Part shown: positions 28,100 to 36,800 of the stretch, piece by piece
How positions within the stretch are numbered: position 1 is the stretch's first letter
Layout of the letters: the number at the start of each line of letters is the position of its first letter
Origin: CAIQPS01 sp963843455
GTDB lineage: Bacteria > Actinomycetota > Thermoleophilia > RBG-16-64-13
Assembly: GCA_963843455.1 (NCBI GenBank)
Contig: CAWJKE010000015.1
Location: 62,001-126,000, forward strand
DNA length: 64,000 bases
Direction: 5' to 3'
Notes under the pieces: model-generated
What the model was told of the DNA's origin: nothing
What the model saw: only the letters and a program-made list of their open reading frames with translations
The model's database searches: none
Program-made: the position numbers and the translations under genes

Positions 28100-28861
28100 A
28101 TGGATGAGGCCGTCTTCTACCACTGGCTGGTGATCGCGTGGGTCGCTCTCGCGATCGTCACCTTCGTCGTCCTCCTGTTCGTCACCGCGCCGTACGGGCG
28201 CTTCACCCGCGGCGGTTGGGGGCCGCGGATAAGCGCGCGCTGGGGTTGGGTGCTGATGGAGTCCCCGTCGCTGATCACCTTCGTCGTGCTCTACGCGGTG
28301 GGCGACCAGCGGGGGAACCCGGTAGCCATCGTGTTCCTGCTCATGTGGGCGGTCCACTACGTCAACCGCTCGTTCGTCTACCCCTTCCGGCTGCGCGGCA
28401 GCCGTCGGAGCATGGCCGTCTCGGTCATCGCCATGGGAGCCGCGTTCAACGTCGGTAACGGTTATCTGAACGCGCGCTACCTGTTCACCCTGGGGCCGGA
28501 GTTGGAGACCTCCTGGCTGCTCGACCCCCGTTTCATCGTCGGGTTCGTCCTGTTCTGCGCGGGCTACGCTCTCAACCAGCGTTCCGACCGGGTGCTCATC
28601 GGGCTGCGCGCGGGCGGCGAGAGCGGATACAAGATCCCTCACGGCGGCGGCTATCGCTTTGTGAGTTGCCCCAATTACCTGGGAGAGATGATCGAGTGGG
28701 GAGGCTGGGCCCTGGTCTGTTGGAACCCGGGGGCGACGGCGTTCTTGATCTGGACCGCGGCCAACCTCGCTCCCCGGGCCATCAAGACCCACCGCTGGTA
28801 CCGCGAGCAGTTCGCCGACTATCCACGGGAGCGCAAGGCGCTGATCCCCTTCATCCTGTAG
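28100..28861 (+). CDS. 3-oxo-5-alpha-steroid 4-dehydrogenase-like membrane reductase
   Basis: This is a 253-residue membrane protein with six or so spans and the signatures of the steroid 5-alpha-reductase (SRD5A/DET2) family: MESPSLITFVVLY near residue 55, HYVNRSFVYPFRLRG near residue 88, and the C-terminal NADPH-associated block GYKIPHGGGYRFVSCPNYLGE followed by WGGWAL. Animal and plant members reduce a conjugated enone in steroids. The bacterial substrate is unknown and may be another isoprenoid or fatty enone. Start ATG 28100 follows a TATAAG closely, with no ribosome-binding site. Confidence 0.85.
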   Translation: MDEAVFYHWLVIAWVALAIVTFVVLLFVTAPYGRFTRGGWGPRISARWGWVLMESPSLITFVVLYAVGDQRGNPVAIVFLLMWAVHYVNRSFVYPFRLRGSRRSMAVSVIAMGAAFNVGNGYLNARYLFTLGPELETSWLLDPRFIVGFVLFCAGYALNQRSDRVLIGLRAGGESGYKIPHGGGYRFVSCPNYLGEMIEWGGWALVCWNPGATAFLIWTAANLAPRAIKTHRWYREQFADYPRERKALIPFIL

Positions 28862-28913
28862 AACGGCCTGTCCCCTCTGGAGCACGATAGAATGACGGCG
28901 TTGGGAGGATGAT

Positions 28914-29672
28914 GTGAGAGCAAACGCTCCGATACGTGCCACCGCCCCGGTCGCCCGCAGCGTGTTCTGGCTCATGATCTCGCTGTTGGCCTGGGAGGTC
29001 TTCCAGGGCGTGCGCGCCGACGTCGGTGTGCCGGCGGGTTCCTGGTCGCATACCCCGTTCGACCTGGTCTTCCTCGTACTCCTGCCCGCCCTCAGCGCTT
29101 TCGCGTTCACCCGGCTCTTCCTCGTGCTCACGCAGTCGAACCGGGGCACGCTCAACGTGTACTCGGTCATCTCCAGTCCGTACGCGTGGATGTTCTGGGT
29201 GGGCCTGGCCATAGGACTGTGCGGATACGGCATCCACACCGCAGCCCATTCGCTGTACCGGGCGATGCCCGAAGTCCTGACCCAAGGTGAGTTCGCGGCG
29301 AAGATCCAGTTCCTCGACGTCCGGGTAGGCTATCTCCTCCTGGGGTTCGGCTTCTTCCTCGCCACCATTGCGATCATCATGGTAGGCCAGGGCGCCGGAC
29401 AGAGACTGTCCGGCGGGGAGCGGCTGCTCTTCGGCCTCGGATCGCTGGCCACCTACGGCGTGGTCATCGTGTACCTGGGGGTAGGCGGCGGGCAGATCAT
29501 CGGAGCGATAGCCGCCAGTATCGTGATCGTCGCGACCAGTCTGTGGATCCTCCCGCCGTCCGAGGTGACCCACGACCCCATCGGAGCCTTCGTCACCCCC
29601 GGCACCCTGGCCGCGGGCCTTACCCTGATCGTCTGGACCGTGGTGGTGGGGGGACAGCCCACCTGGCCTTAA
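28914..29672 (+). CDS. Unrecognised seven-span membrane protein
   Basis: I do not recognise a family for this 252-residue protein. It has about seven hydrophobic segments, a short polar N-terminus, and a histidine-bearing stretch CGYGIHTAAHSLYRAMPEVL between spans that could face a cofactor or metal. The GTG start at 28914 is well supported by GGGAGG five bases upstream. A -10-like TAGAAT (28889-28894) lies about 20 bases before the start codon. It lies 52 bases after the steroid-reductase-like gene in the same direction and may belong with it. No motif suggests a reaction. Confidence 0.75.
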   Translation: MRANAPIRATAPVARSVFWLMISLLAWEVFQGVRADVGVPAGSWSHTPFDLVFLVLLPALSAFAFTRLFLVLTQSNRGTLNVYSVISSPYAWMFWVGLAIGLCGYGIHTAAHSLYRAMPEVLTQGEFAAKIQFLDVRVGYLLLGFGFFLATIAIIMVGQGAGQRLSGGERLLFGLGSLATYGVVIVYLGVGGGQIIGAIAASIVIVATSLWILPPSEVTHDPIGAFVTPGTLAAGLTLIVWTVVVGGQPTWP

Positions 29673-29706
29673 GGGCTACTGAACCGACTGCAGCAGCCTC
29701 GTGAGC

Positions 29707-29712
29707 TATAAT
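29707..29712 (+). promoter_or_regulatory. -10 element of tRNA-Ser
   Basis: A perfect TATAAT lies 30 bases before the mature 5' end of the tRNA. No clear -35 is seen. Confidence 0.55.
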
Positions 29713-29742
29713 CGCGCCTGCCAAAAGGCCGGCGCGCTGCGC

Positions 29743-29833
29743 GGAGTGGTGTCCGAGTTGGCTTAAGGAGCACGACTGGAAATCGTGTAGGCGGGGGTAA
29801 CTCGTCTCGAGGGTTCGAATCCCTCCCACTCCG
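29743..29833 (+). tRNA. tRNA-Ser (anticodon GGA)
   Basis: This is a class II tRNA. The acceptor stem is GGAGTGG (29743-29749) with CCACTCC (29826-29832) and discriminator G at 29833. The anticodon stem is CACGA/TCGTG around the loop CTGGAAA, giving anticodon GGA. A long variable arm follows, and the T arm is GAGGG/CCCTC around TTCGAAT. The CCA tail is not encoded. It reads serine UCC/UCU codons. Confidence 0.95.
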
Positions 29834-29862
29834 CCTTGACCCAAAGAAGAGAGGACGGAGCA

Positions 29863-29896
29863 CCTCGCACAAGGGTCGGATTCCGAACCCGCGAGG
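29863..29896 (+). terminator. Hairpin downstream of tRNA-Ser
   Basis: CCTCGC (29863-29868) pairs with GCGAGG (29891-29896). An inner GGGT/ACCC and CGG/CCG extend the helix with a small bulge. It may end tRNA transcription or belong to a remnant between the two tRNA 3'-end copies. Confidence 0.4.
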
Positions 29897-29919
29897 ACAG
29901 CAGCTGCGAAGCAGATGCG

Positions 29920-29941
29920 TCGAATCCCTCCCACTCCGCCT
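29920..29941 (+). repeat. Second copy of the tRNA-Ser 3' end
   Basis: Twenty-two bases, from the T-loop through the end of the acceptor stem and beyond, are identical to 29815-29836 inside the tRNA gene, 105 bases downstream. The rest of the tRNA is not repeated. This is the arrangement left by site-specific integration at a tRNA or by partial duplication. Confidence 0.85.
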
Positions 29942-29945
29942 CCTG

Positions 29946-29951
29946 TATACT
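29946..29951 (+). promoter_or_regulatory. -10 element of the SRP RNA gene
   Basis: TATACT, with TG immediately before it, ends eight bases before the predicted 5' end of the SRP RNA, the expected spacing for a transcription start. Confidence 0.55.
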
Positions 29952-29958
29952 CCCCGAT

Positions 29959-30226
29959 GACCGTGCTAGGTGGGGAGCTAGCGGTGCCCTGTACCCGCAA
30001 TCCGCTTTAGCGGGGCTGAATCCCCACCCGAGGAGCGGGCCTGTGAGGTCTGACGTCGGCAAGTGGTGTTGACGGCCAGGTCCCACGCAATGGAACTCCG
30101 TGAACCGGGTCAGGACCGGGAGGTAGCAGCCCTAAGCGGACTCTTTCATGTGCCGTGGGGTAGCTTGGCCTGAGCCGGCTGCCGGCGGGCGCTCGGAGGT
30201 TTGTCTTCGACGGTGGGTGCACGGTC
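29959..30226 (+). ncRNA. ffs: Signal recognition particle RNA, large bacterial (scRNA) type
   Basis: The ends pair (GACCGTGC at 29959-29966 with GCACGGTC at 30219-30226). The body follows the Bacillus-type 6S-like SRP RNA nearly block by block: an Alu-domain start GGTGCCCTGTACCCGCAATC, the mid-segment AAGTGGTGTTGACGG, and the universally conserved domain IV with CGCAATGG, GTCAGGACCGGGAGGTAGC and AGCCCTAA. At about 268 nt it is the long form with an Alu domain, not the short 4.5S type. It targets membrane and secreted proteins together with Ffh. It lies directly upstream of dnaX, as in Bacillus. Confidence 0.95.
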
Positions 30227-30270
30227 CTTGTTCAACCCTTTGCGAGAGTCTGCGAGGAGTCACCCAGGGC

Positions 30271-31990
30271 ATGGCGATCTCCCTCTACCGCAAGTACCGC
30301 CCGGCCCGCTTCGAGGACATCGTCGGGCAGGAGCACGTCGCCCGCACGCTCGTCAACGCCATCAACCAGGACCGGGTGAGCCACGCCTATCTCTTCACCG
30401 GCCCTCGCGGCACGGGCAAGACTTCCACCGCCAAGATCCTGGCCATGGCTCTCAACTGCGACGCCGGGCAAGGCAAAGCCACCGCCCATCCGGACGGCAC
30501 GTGCCCACACTGCGAGGCCATCCGCCGAGGCAGCGCCATGGACGTCATCGAGATGGACGCCGCCTCCAACCGGGGCATCGACGACATCCGCGACCTGCGC
30601 GACAAGGTGCACTTCTCCCCGGTGGAAGGTCGCATGAAGGTGTACATCGTCGACGAGGTGCACATGCTCACCTCCGAAGCGTTCAACGCGCTGCTCAAGA
30701 CCCTCGAGGAGCCTCCGGCCCACGCCATCTTCGTGTTGGCCACGACCGAGCCGCACAAGGTCCCGGCCACCATCCTGTCGCGCTGCCAGCGCTTCGACTT
30801 CCGCCGCCCCGCCGTGATGGAGGTGGTCGGCGTACTCGCCGGCATCGCCGCGCAGGAGGGCATCGAGGTGGCCGAGGGCCCACTCACGGTCATCGCCCGA
30901 GCGGCCGGGGGCAGCTTCCGGGACGCCATCGGGATCCTGGACCAGCTGTCCACCTACTCGGGGGGCGCCATCACCCTGCAGCAGACCCTCGACATGCTCG
31001 GGTTGGTGGAGCAGGACCTGCTGTTCGAGGTGGTCGACCTCGTGCACGAGCGCGACACTCAGGGCGCGCTGCTCTTTGTCGAGCGTTTGAGCCAGGGAGC
31101 GACTGATCACGCCCAGTTCATCAAGGACCTGCTGGGCCATCTCCGCGACGTGTACGTGGTCAAGCACACCGGTGAGGTGCCGGCCAGCGTCGCGATGACC
31201 GAGGAGCAGCAGCAGATCCTGCGGAACCAGGCTTCCAGAGTATCGACGCTGGAGACCGTCGCGTTCGTAGACCTGTTGGGCGAGGCGCTGCGCTCCGTCC
31301 GCCAGGGGTCGGACGCGCGGCTGGAGCTCGAGCTGGTCCTCATCAAGATGACGGCGTCACACGTGTCCGGGCCTGCGGGAGCGGCGCCCCGCATGGCCGA
31401 GATGCACTCCGCGCCCCGGCCCGAGCCGGCACGCCAGCCGGTAGTAGCGCCGAAGCCGGCGGCTGCAGTCAAGAGCGAGGCGGCATCCAGCCCCGACGCG
31501 GAACCGGCTCCCAGCCGAAGAGCCCGCGGATGCGTCGCCGCCGGAGATCCCGGCGATGGAGGCGGCCCCCGCGGCAGAGGAGGCACCCTCGGGAGGGGCC
31601 ACGGGTATCCCGGCCGATATCGACCACCTCCGGCGCGCCTGGCCTCTCGTGTTGGAGGCGGTGAAGAAGCGCCAGGCAGGCCTCTACGCGATACTTGCCG
31701 AAGGAAGGCCGGAGAGCGTGGACGACGACACACTGGTGATCAAGTTCCCCGCCGGGTACAAGTTCCAGGCCGACATGATGGGCCGCGGGGAGAACCCGCA
31801 GGTGATAGCCGAGGCCGTGCGCGAGGTCACCGACAAGCGGCTCAAGGTGGTCGCTCGAGTGGCTGTCCAGGAGCAGCCCGAGCCGGAGCCCCAGGAGGAA
31901 GATGCTAGAATCCTGAGCAAGGACGAGCTATTGCTGCGGCTCAAGCAGGAATTCGACGCCAGCGTCATCGACGACGGTCCAGCCCGCTAG
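30271..31990 (+). CDS. dnaX: DNA polymerase III subunit gamma/tau (frameshifted)
   Basis: This is the clamp-loader ATPase. It starts MAISLYRKYRPARFEDIVGQ, with Walker A GPRGTGKTSTAK, a zinc module with Cys residues (CDAG...CPHC), Walker B VYIVDEVHMLT and the sensor SRCQRFDFRRP. A Pro/Ala-rich linker follows, then a C-terminal tau-like domain ending LLLRLKQEFDASVIDDGPAR. The frame changes near 31508-31510: GCTCCCAGCC read as GCTCCAGCC gives PAEEPADASPPE and joins the two frames. This is not an E. coli-like -1 slippery site: there is no A-run and the shift is +1. ATG 30271 is chosen because the family N-terminus starts there. ybaB and recR follow, the classical order. Confidence 0.9.
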
Positions 31991-32031
31991 ACACGATCCC
32001 AGTCGCCCGACCGATCGCCCAGGAGGCAGCA

Positions 32032-32350
32032 GTGAACCCCAATTACAACAAGATGATGAAGCAGGTCCAGAAGATGCAGGCCGACATGGCCAAGATGCAG
32101 GAGGACCTGGCCAACCAGGTGGTGGAGGCTTCCGCGGGCGGAGGCATGGTGACGGTGGAGGTCACCGGCGCCGATCGAGATGAAGAGCATCAAGATCGAC
32201 CCGGCCGCGGTGGACCCCGCGGACGTGGAGATGCTCGAGGACATGATCATGGCCGCCACCAACGAGGCGCTCCGCTCGGCGCAGGAACTCGCCAACAAGA
32301 AACTGGGGGGCATCACCGCCGGCCTGAACATCCCCGGCCTGCCGTTCTGA
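32032..32350 (+). CDS. ybaB: YbaB/EbfC nucleoid-associated protein (frameshifted)
   Basis: This small dimeric DNA-binding protein has the family layout: NYNKMMKQVQKMQADMAKMQ (helix), VVEASAGGGMVTVEVTG, then after the break IEMKSIKIDPAAVDPADVEML and the C-terminal helix ANKKLGGITAGLNIPGLPF. The frame shifts near 32172, where GGCGCCGATC should be GGCGCGATC. The corrected length is about 105 residues, normal for the family. GTG 32032 is supported by AGGAGG six bases upstream. It sits between dnaX and recR, as in most bacteria. Confidence 0.9.
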
Positions 32351-32381
32351 CCCTCCGCGGAAGCGCCCGAGCCCCGACCGA

Positions 32382-32987
32382 ATGTTCAGCCCCACTGTCC
32401 AGAAGCTCATCGACGAGCTGAGCAAGCTCCCCGGCATCGGGCCCAAGACCGCCCAGCGCCTCACCTTTCATCTTCTCAAGCTCCCCCCCGAGCAAGCGCT
32501 GCCTCTGGCCCACGCTCTCATCGAGGTCAAAGAGGTCGTCCGCTTCTGCACGAGGTGCTTCAACCTCACCGAGCAGGATCTGTGCGACGTCTGCCGCGAC
32601 GCGGGGCGGGACACGACCATGATCTGCGTGGTGGAGGAGCCGGGGGATATCGTCAGCATCGAGCGGACCCACGAGTACCGCGGTCTGTATCACGTCCTGG
32701 GAGGCGCCCTCTCGCCTCTGGACGGCATCGGGCCGCAGAAGCTCCATCTCGCCGAGTTGACCGGCCGGGTCCGAGACGAGGAGACGCGGGAAGTCATCGT
32801 GGCCACCAACCCCACCATGGCCGGGGAGGCCACCGCCCTCTACATCGTCGAGGAACTTCGCGCCTTCACGGCCGTGGGCACCCTGCGCATCACCCGTCCC
32901 GCGGCGGGGTTGCCCATGGGCGGCGACCTGGAATACGCCGACGAGGTCACGCTCGGCCGGGCCCTGACGGGCCGGCGCGAACTCTGA
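32382..32987 (+). CDS. recR: Recombination protein RecR
   Basis: This complete 201-residue RecR acts with RecF/RecO in loading RecA at gaps. It has the helix-hairpin-helix LIDELSKLPGIGPKTAQRL, a four-cysteine zinc finger (FCTRCFNLTEQDLCDVCRD), and a Toprim domain (ICVVEEPGDIVSIERT...YHVLGGALSPLDGIGP) ending with the Walker-like TRPAAGLPMGGDLEYAD. The frame is intact. It is the last gene of the dnaX-ybaB-recR unit and is followed by a hairpin. Confidence 0.96.
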   Translation: MFSPTVQKLIDELSKLPGIGPKTAQRLTFHLLKLPPEQALPLAHALIEVKEVVRFCTRCFNLTEQDLCDVCRDAGRDTTMICVVEEPGDIVSIERTHEYRGLYHVLGGALSPLDGIGPQKLHLAELTGRVRDEETREVIVATNPTMAGEATALYIVEELRAFTAVGTLRITRPAAGLPMGGDLEYADEVTLGRALTGRREL

Positions 32988-33010
32988 GGGCCAAGCAGCG
33001 CGCCGCCGCC

Positions 33011-33037
33011 GCGGGCGCGAGGTCTCGCGCAGCCCGC
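33011..33037 (+). terminator. GC-rich hairpin after recR
   Basis: GCGCGAG (33015-33021) pairs perfectly with CTCGCGC (33024-33030) around a two-base turn. Outer GCGGG/CCCGC pairing extends it across a bulge. There is no T-run. It lies between recR and a -10-like TACTAT (33077-33082) that probably serves lysC. Confidence 0.45.
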
Positions 33038-33119
33038 ACGAGCCTGTGGCCACCGGCGTGCCGCGGCGAAATCGGCTACTATTCAGGGCTCTGTAACCTC
33101 GAAGTGGAGCACTGATCAC

Positions 33120-34470
33120 GTGGCGGACAAAGAGCAGCCCACCCAGACCGGGACACCACCCACGGAAGACGCCTTCGGCTCCCAGTACGTCGTCATCGGC
33201 GGACCGGAACGCAAGGCCGAGCGCACCAACATCATCGTGATGAAGTTCGGAGGTACGTCGGTGGCCGATGCCACCTGCATGAAACGGGTGGCCCAGCGCA
33301 TCGTCGACGCCCGCAAGGAAGGCCATCCGGTGGTCGCCGTCGTGTCGGCCCGCGGGGACACCACCGACGAGCTCATCGAGATGGCCAAGGAGATATCGGA
33401 GAATCCGCCGGCCCGCGAGATGGACATGCTGCTGTCGACCGGCGAGCGCATCTCCGCGGCTCTGGTGGTCATGGCCATCCACGAGCTCGGCTACGACGCC
33501 ATCTCCCTCACCGGCTCGCAGGCCGGCATCGTCACCGACACGGTCCATACCAAGGCCAAGATCCTCGACATCCGGCCCCAACGCATCCAGCAGGCCCTCG
33601 AGGAAGGCAAGATCGTTCTGGTGGCCGGCTTCCAGGGCGTCTCCACCGACCAGGACGTCACCACGCTCGGCCGGGGCGGTTCCGATACCACCGCTGTGGC
33701 GCTGGCGGCAGCTCTCGGCGCCGAGGCCTGCATGATATTCACCGACGTGGACGGGATCTACACCACCGACCCGCGTATCGTCCCCGAGGCCCGCAAGCTC
33801 GACTTCATCTCCAACGACGAGATGCTGGAACTCACATCCAGCGGCGCCAAGGTCATGATGCTGCGCAGCATCGAGGTGGCCCGCCGTTTCGACGTGCCCC
33901 TGTGGGTGCGCTCCAGCTTCACCGACGCTCCCGGAACACTGATAGGACAGGATGACAGAGGTATGGAACAGGCAATCGTTTCCGGTGTCACCTACGCTCT
34001 CGACGACGCCAAGGTGACCATCCACGACCTTCCCGACCAGGTGGGAGAAGCCGCGAAGGTGTTCACGGCGCTGGCCAAGGCCAACGTCAACGTCGACCTC
34101 ATCATCCAGAACGTGTCCGCCCACGGCGCGGCCGACATCTCCTTCACGGCCGCCGAGGACGACGTGGACAGGATCAGCCGCCGTGCTGAACGACATGAAG
34201 GACGAACTGGGCTTCTCCTCGATCGACACCGACCGGGATGTGGCCAAGGTCACGCTGGTGGGCGCGGGCATGAGGACGTACCCGGGCGTGGCCGCCAAGA
34301 TGTTCCAGGTCCTCGCCGACAACGGAATCAACCTGGAGATGATCTCGACCAGCTCCATCAAGATCAGTTGCGTGATCCGCAAGCACCAGGTCCAGACCGC
34401 GGTCAAGGCGCTTCACGAGGCCTTCAAGATGGACAAGGCGCTGGTGAGCCGCGAGGAGGTCTTCAGTTAA
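33120..34470 (+). CDS. lysC: Aspartate kinase (frameshifted)
   Basis: This enzyme phosphorylates aspartate, the first step to lysine, threonine and methionine. The kinase domain shows VMKFGGTSVADA, VVSARGDTTDELI, TLGRGGSDTTAVALAAAL and FTDVDGIYTTDPRIV. Two ACT regulatory repeats follow (AIVSGVTYALDDAKVTIHDLPD and VTLVGAGMRTYPGVAAKMF), implying feedback control. The frame breaks near 34174-34178: ATCAGCCGCCG should read ATCAGCGCCG, joining DRIS to AVLNDMKDELGF. Without correction the first frame runs by chance through the next ABC gene. GTG 33120 gives a 40-residue N-terminal extension; ATG 33240 would start at the family's usual place. Confidence 0.92.
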
Positions 34471-34559
34471 AGGACTGCCAAACGACGAAGCCTTGGCCAC
34501 CAGAGCGCACTGGCCGGCACGATAGGGCGTCATCGTCCGACAGCCCAAGGAGGTACGGG

Positions 34560-35507
34560 GTGGACGCGATCGTGGTGGACAGACTGCGCAAGCAGTTCGA
34601 CCCGCCAAAAGGGCCGGTGGCCGTCGACGGAGTCTCGTTCGCCATCGGGGAGGGAGAGATCTTCAGTCTGCTCGGTCCCAACGGAGCCGGCAAGACCACT
34701 ACCATCTCCATCCTTTCCTGCCTGCTCAAGCCTGATTCCGGCGAAGCCGACGTAGGAGGCTTCTCGGTCTCCCGCAAGCCCGACGAAGTCAAGAAGCTCA
34801 TCGGTGTGGTCCCGCAGGACATCGCCCTGTACGAGGATCTGAGCGGTCGGGAGAACCTCACCTTCTGGGGCAGGATGTACGGTCTGAACGGGGCGGCGCT
34901 GGACAAGCGGGTGGACGAGGTGCTCGAGCTCATCGGCCTGGTGGACCGGCAGAAGGACCGCGTTGACAAGTACTCCGGCGGCATGAAGCGCCGGGTGAAC
35001 ATCGGCGTGGCGCTGCTTCACAAACCGCGCATCCTCTATCTCGACGAGCCGACAGTGGGCATCGACCCCCAGAGCAGGCGCGCCATCCTCGACGGCGTCA
35101 AGGACCTGAACGCCGGGGGCATGACGGTCCTCTACACCACTCACTACATGGAAGAGGCTCAGGAACTCTCCGACCGCATCGGGATCATGGACCAAGGCAA
35201 GATGATCGCCGTGGGGACCCAGGCGGAACTGGTGCGGATGGTCGGCGAGCGGACCCGGGTCGAAGTCGCCCTGGATCGCAACACGCACCTGCTCGCCGAG
35301 CAATGGCGGATGCTTCCCGGGGTCGCGAGCGTCTCCGAGCAGGAGGACGGACCGCTCTCGCTGCTTGTGGAGGACGCCAACACACTCATGCCCCAGTTGT
35401 TCGAATCGGCCCGGGCGGCCGGCGCCCGGATCACCAAGATCGACCTCGCCGAACCGAACCTGGAGATGGTGTTCCTCCATCTGACAGGCAAGGCGCTCAG
35501 GGATTAG
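34560..35507 (+). CDS. ABC-2 exporter ATPase
   Basis: This is a 315-residue ATPase of the ABC-2 (CcmA/NatA-like) class. It has Walker A GPNGAGKTTTISIL, the Q-loop region VVPQDIALYEDLSGRENL, signature YSGGMKRRVNIGVAL, Walker B ILYLDEPTVGID, and H-loop YTTHYMEEAQ. The C-terminus ends EPNLEMVFLHLTGKALRD, as in related exporter ATPases. GTG 34560 is preceded by AAGGAGG six bases upstream. Two large-loop permeases follow at once, making a three-gene exporter. Confidence 0.9.
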   Translation: MDAIVVDRLRKQFDPPKGPVAVDGVSFAIGEGEIFSLLGPNGAGKTTTISILSCLLKPDSGEADVGGFSVSRKPDEVKKLIGVVPQDIALYEDLSGRENLTFWGRMYGLNGAALDKRVDEVLELIGLVDRQKDRVDKYSGGMKRRVNIGVALLHKPRILYLDEPTVGIDPQSRRAILDGVKDLNAGGMTVLYTTHYMEEAQELSDRIGIMDQGKMIAVGTQAELVRMVGERTRVEVALDRNTHLLAEQWRMLPGVASVSEQEDGPLSLLVEDANTLMPQLFESARAAGARITKIDLAEPNLEMVFLHLTGKALRD

Positions 35508-35526
35508 GCCGAGCCGGAGTCCTGCG

Positions 35527-36800
35527 TTGCGCCCCCTTGCCATAGCCTGGAAGGACATCCGTCACGTGTATCGCAGCCGCTCCGGCCTTGCCATGATGCT
35601 GCTGGCCCCCCTGATACTGTCCGGGGCCATCGGCGCGGCCTTCGGGTCCGGGAACAACTTCTCCCTCTCCCCGGTGAAGACCGTCGTGGTCGACCAAGAC
35701 TCGGGCGGAGCGGCCGGGGGCGCCGGGGCGGGCAGCGCTGCGCCCGTCACTGCCGGCGCCGCGATCACGGCCGCCCTCACCAGCCCGGAACTGGCCGACC
35801 TGTTGACCGTGTCCCAGGCGGCCACTCCCGAGGCCGCGAGGAGCGCGGTCGACAGCGGTCAGGCCGAGGTGGCGGTCATCATCCCGCCCGGACTGACCCA
35901 GTCCCTCTCGGCGGCGGCGACCTCACCGCGGCAGGTCGAGATCTACAAAGATCCCACCCTCATGATCGGTCCGGCGATAGTCACCTCCGTGGTGCAGGAC
36001 GTCTCGCAGTCCCTCAACGGGGCGCGGGCCGCGGCTTCCGCGACCGCGCAGCTCGCCGCCTCCCAGGGGGTGACCGACCGCGCGGCCCTGGCCGCTCTGG
36101 CCGCGAAGGCAGCCCAGGCATATGGCTCTCAGGCCCGGAGTTCGAACAAGATAGCCGTGGAGTCTCGCTCGCCGGTCACGCCGGGCGGCAGCGCATCCGA
36201 CGCGGCCGAACACGGCCGGCCAGGTGCTCATCGGGATGATGCTGTTCTTCACGCTCTTCGGCGCCGCCACCCCGGCGCGTAGCATCATCGAGGAGCAGCA
36301 GCTGGGAACCTTGCCCCGCCTGTTCACCACTCCCACGCCACGGAGCGTGATACTGGCGGGCAAGTACATCGCAGTGTTCGCCGTGGTGCTTCTCCAGACG
36401 GTGATCCTTCTGATAGCCGGGCGCCTTCTCTTCGGCGCCCACTGGGGAGCGATCGGCCCCGTCGTGGCTCTTGTCATCACGGGCGCCCTGGTGGCCAGCT
36501 CGCTCGGGTTGCTGACCGTCTCGTTCGCCAAGACTCCGGCGCAGGCCGGGGCGGGAGGGGCGGGCATCTTCGTGTTCCTGGGCCTTATCAGCGGCAACTT
36601 CACCGGGAACGGCCAGCATCGGCGGCGCCTATGCGGTCGTCCGTCACTTCAGCCCGCTCGGGTGGCTGCTCGAAGGGTGGAACCACGTGATGTTCGGCGG
36701 CTCCTGGGGGAGCATCGCGCTCCCCGTGCTCGCGGCCCTCGGCTTCGCCCTGGCGTTCTTCGCGATCGCTACGTTCTTTTTCAGAAGAAGGTACGCGTGA
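35527..36800 (+). CDS. ABC-2 exporter permease with large extracytoplasmic loop, first copy (two frameshifts)
   Basis: The protein is of the ABC2_membrane_3 (YhgE/YbhS-like) type. It has an N-terminal span (MMLLAPLILSGAIGAAFG), a large external domain containing VKTVVVDQDSGG and AVIIPPGL, then five C-terminal spans from MMLFFTLFGAATPARSIIEEQ onward. Frame breaks near 36195 (GCGGCCGAAC for GCGCCGAAC) and 36613 (AACGGCCAGC for AACGCCAGC) are each cured by removing one G, giving PNTAGQVLIGMM and NASIGGAYAVVRHFSPLGWL and a stop at 36798. TTG 35527 is the likely start. Its stop overlaps the GTG of its paralogue. Confidence 0.82.

Noticed and set aside
29842..29919. A second tRNA between the two tRNA 3'-end copies
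   Set aside because: No anticodon arm or 5' acceptor strand can be built; only the 22-nt 3' end is repeated.
31500..31520. Programmed -1 frameshift in dnaX
   Set aside because: The frame change is +1 and there is no slippery A-run; the same extra-base signature is found in unrelated genes.
33120..35507. A single 795-residue frame joining aspartate kinase to the ABC ATPase
   Set aside because: The kinase's ACT domain continues in another frame to 34470, and the ATPase has its own AAGGAGG and GTG at 34560. The continuous frame is a chance result of the frameshift at about 34176.
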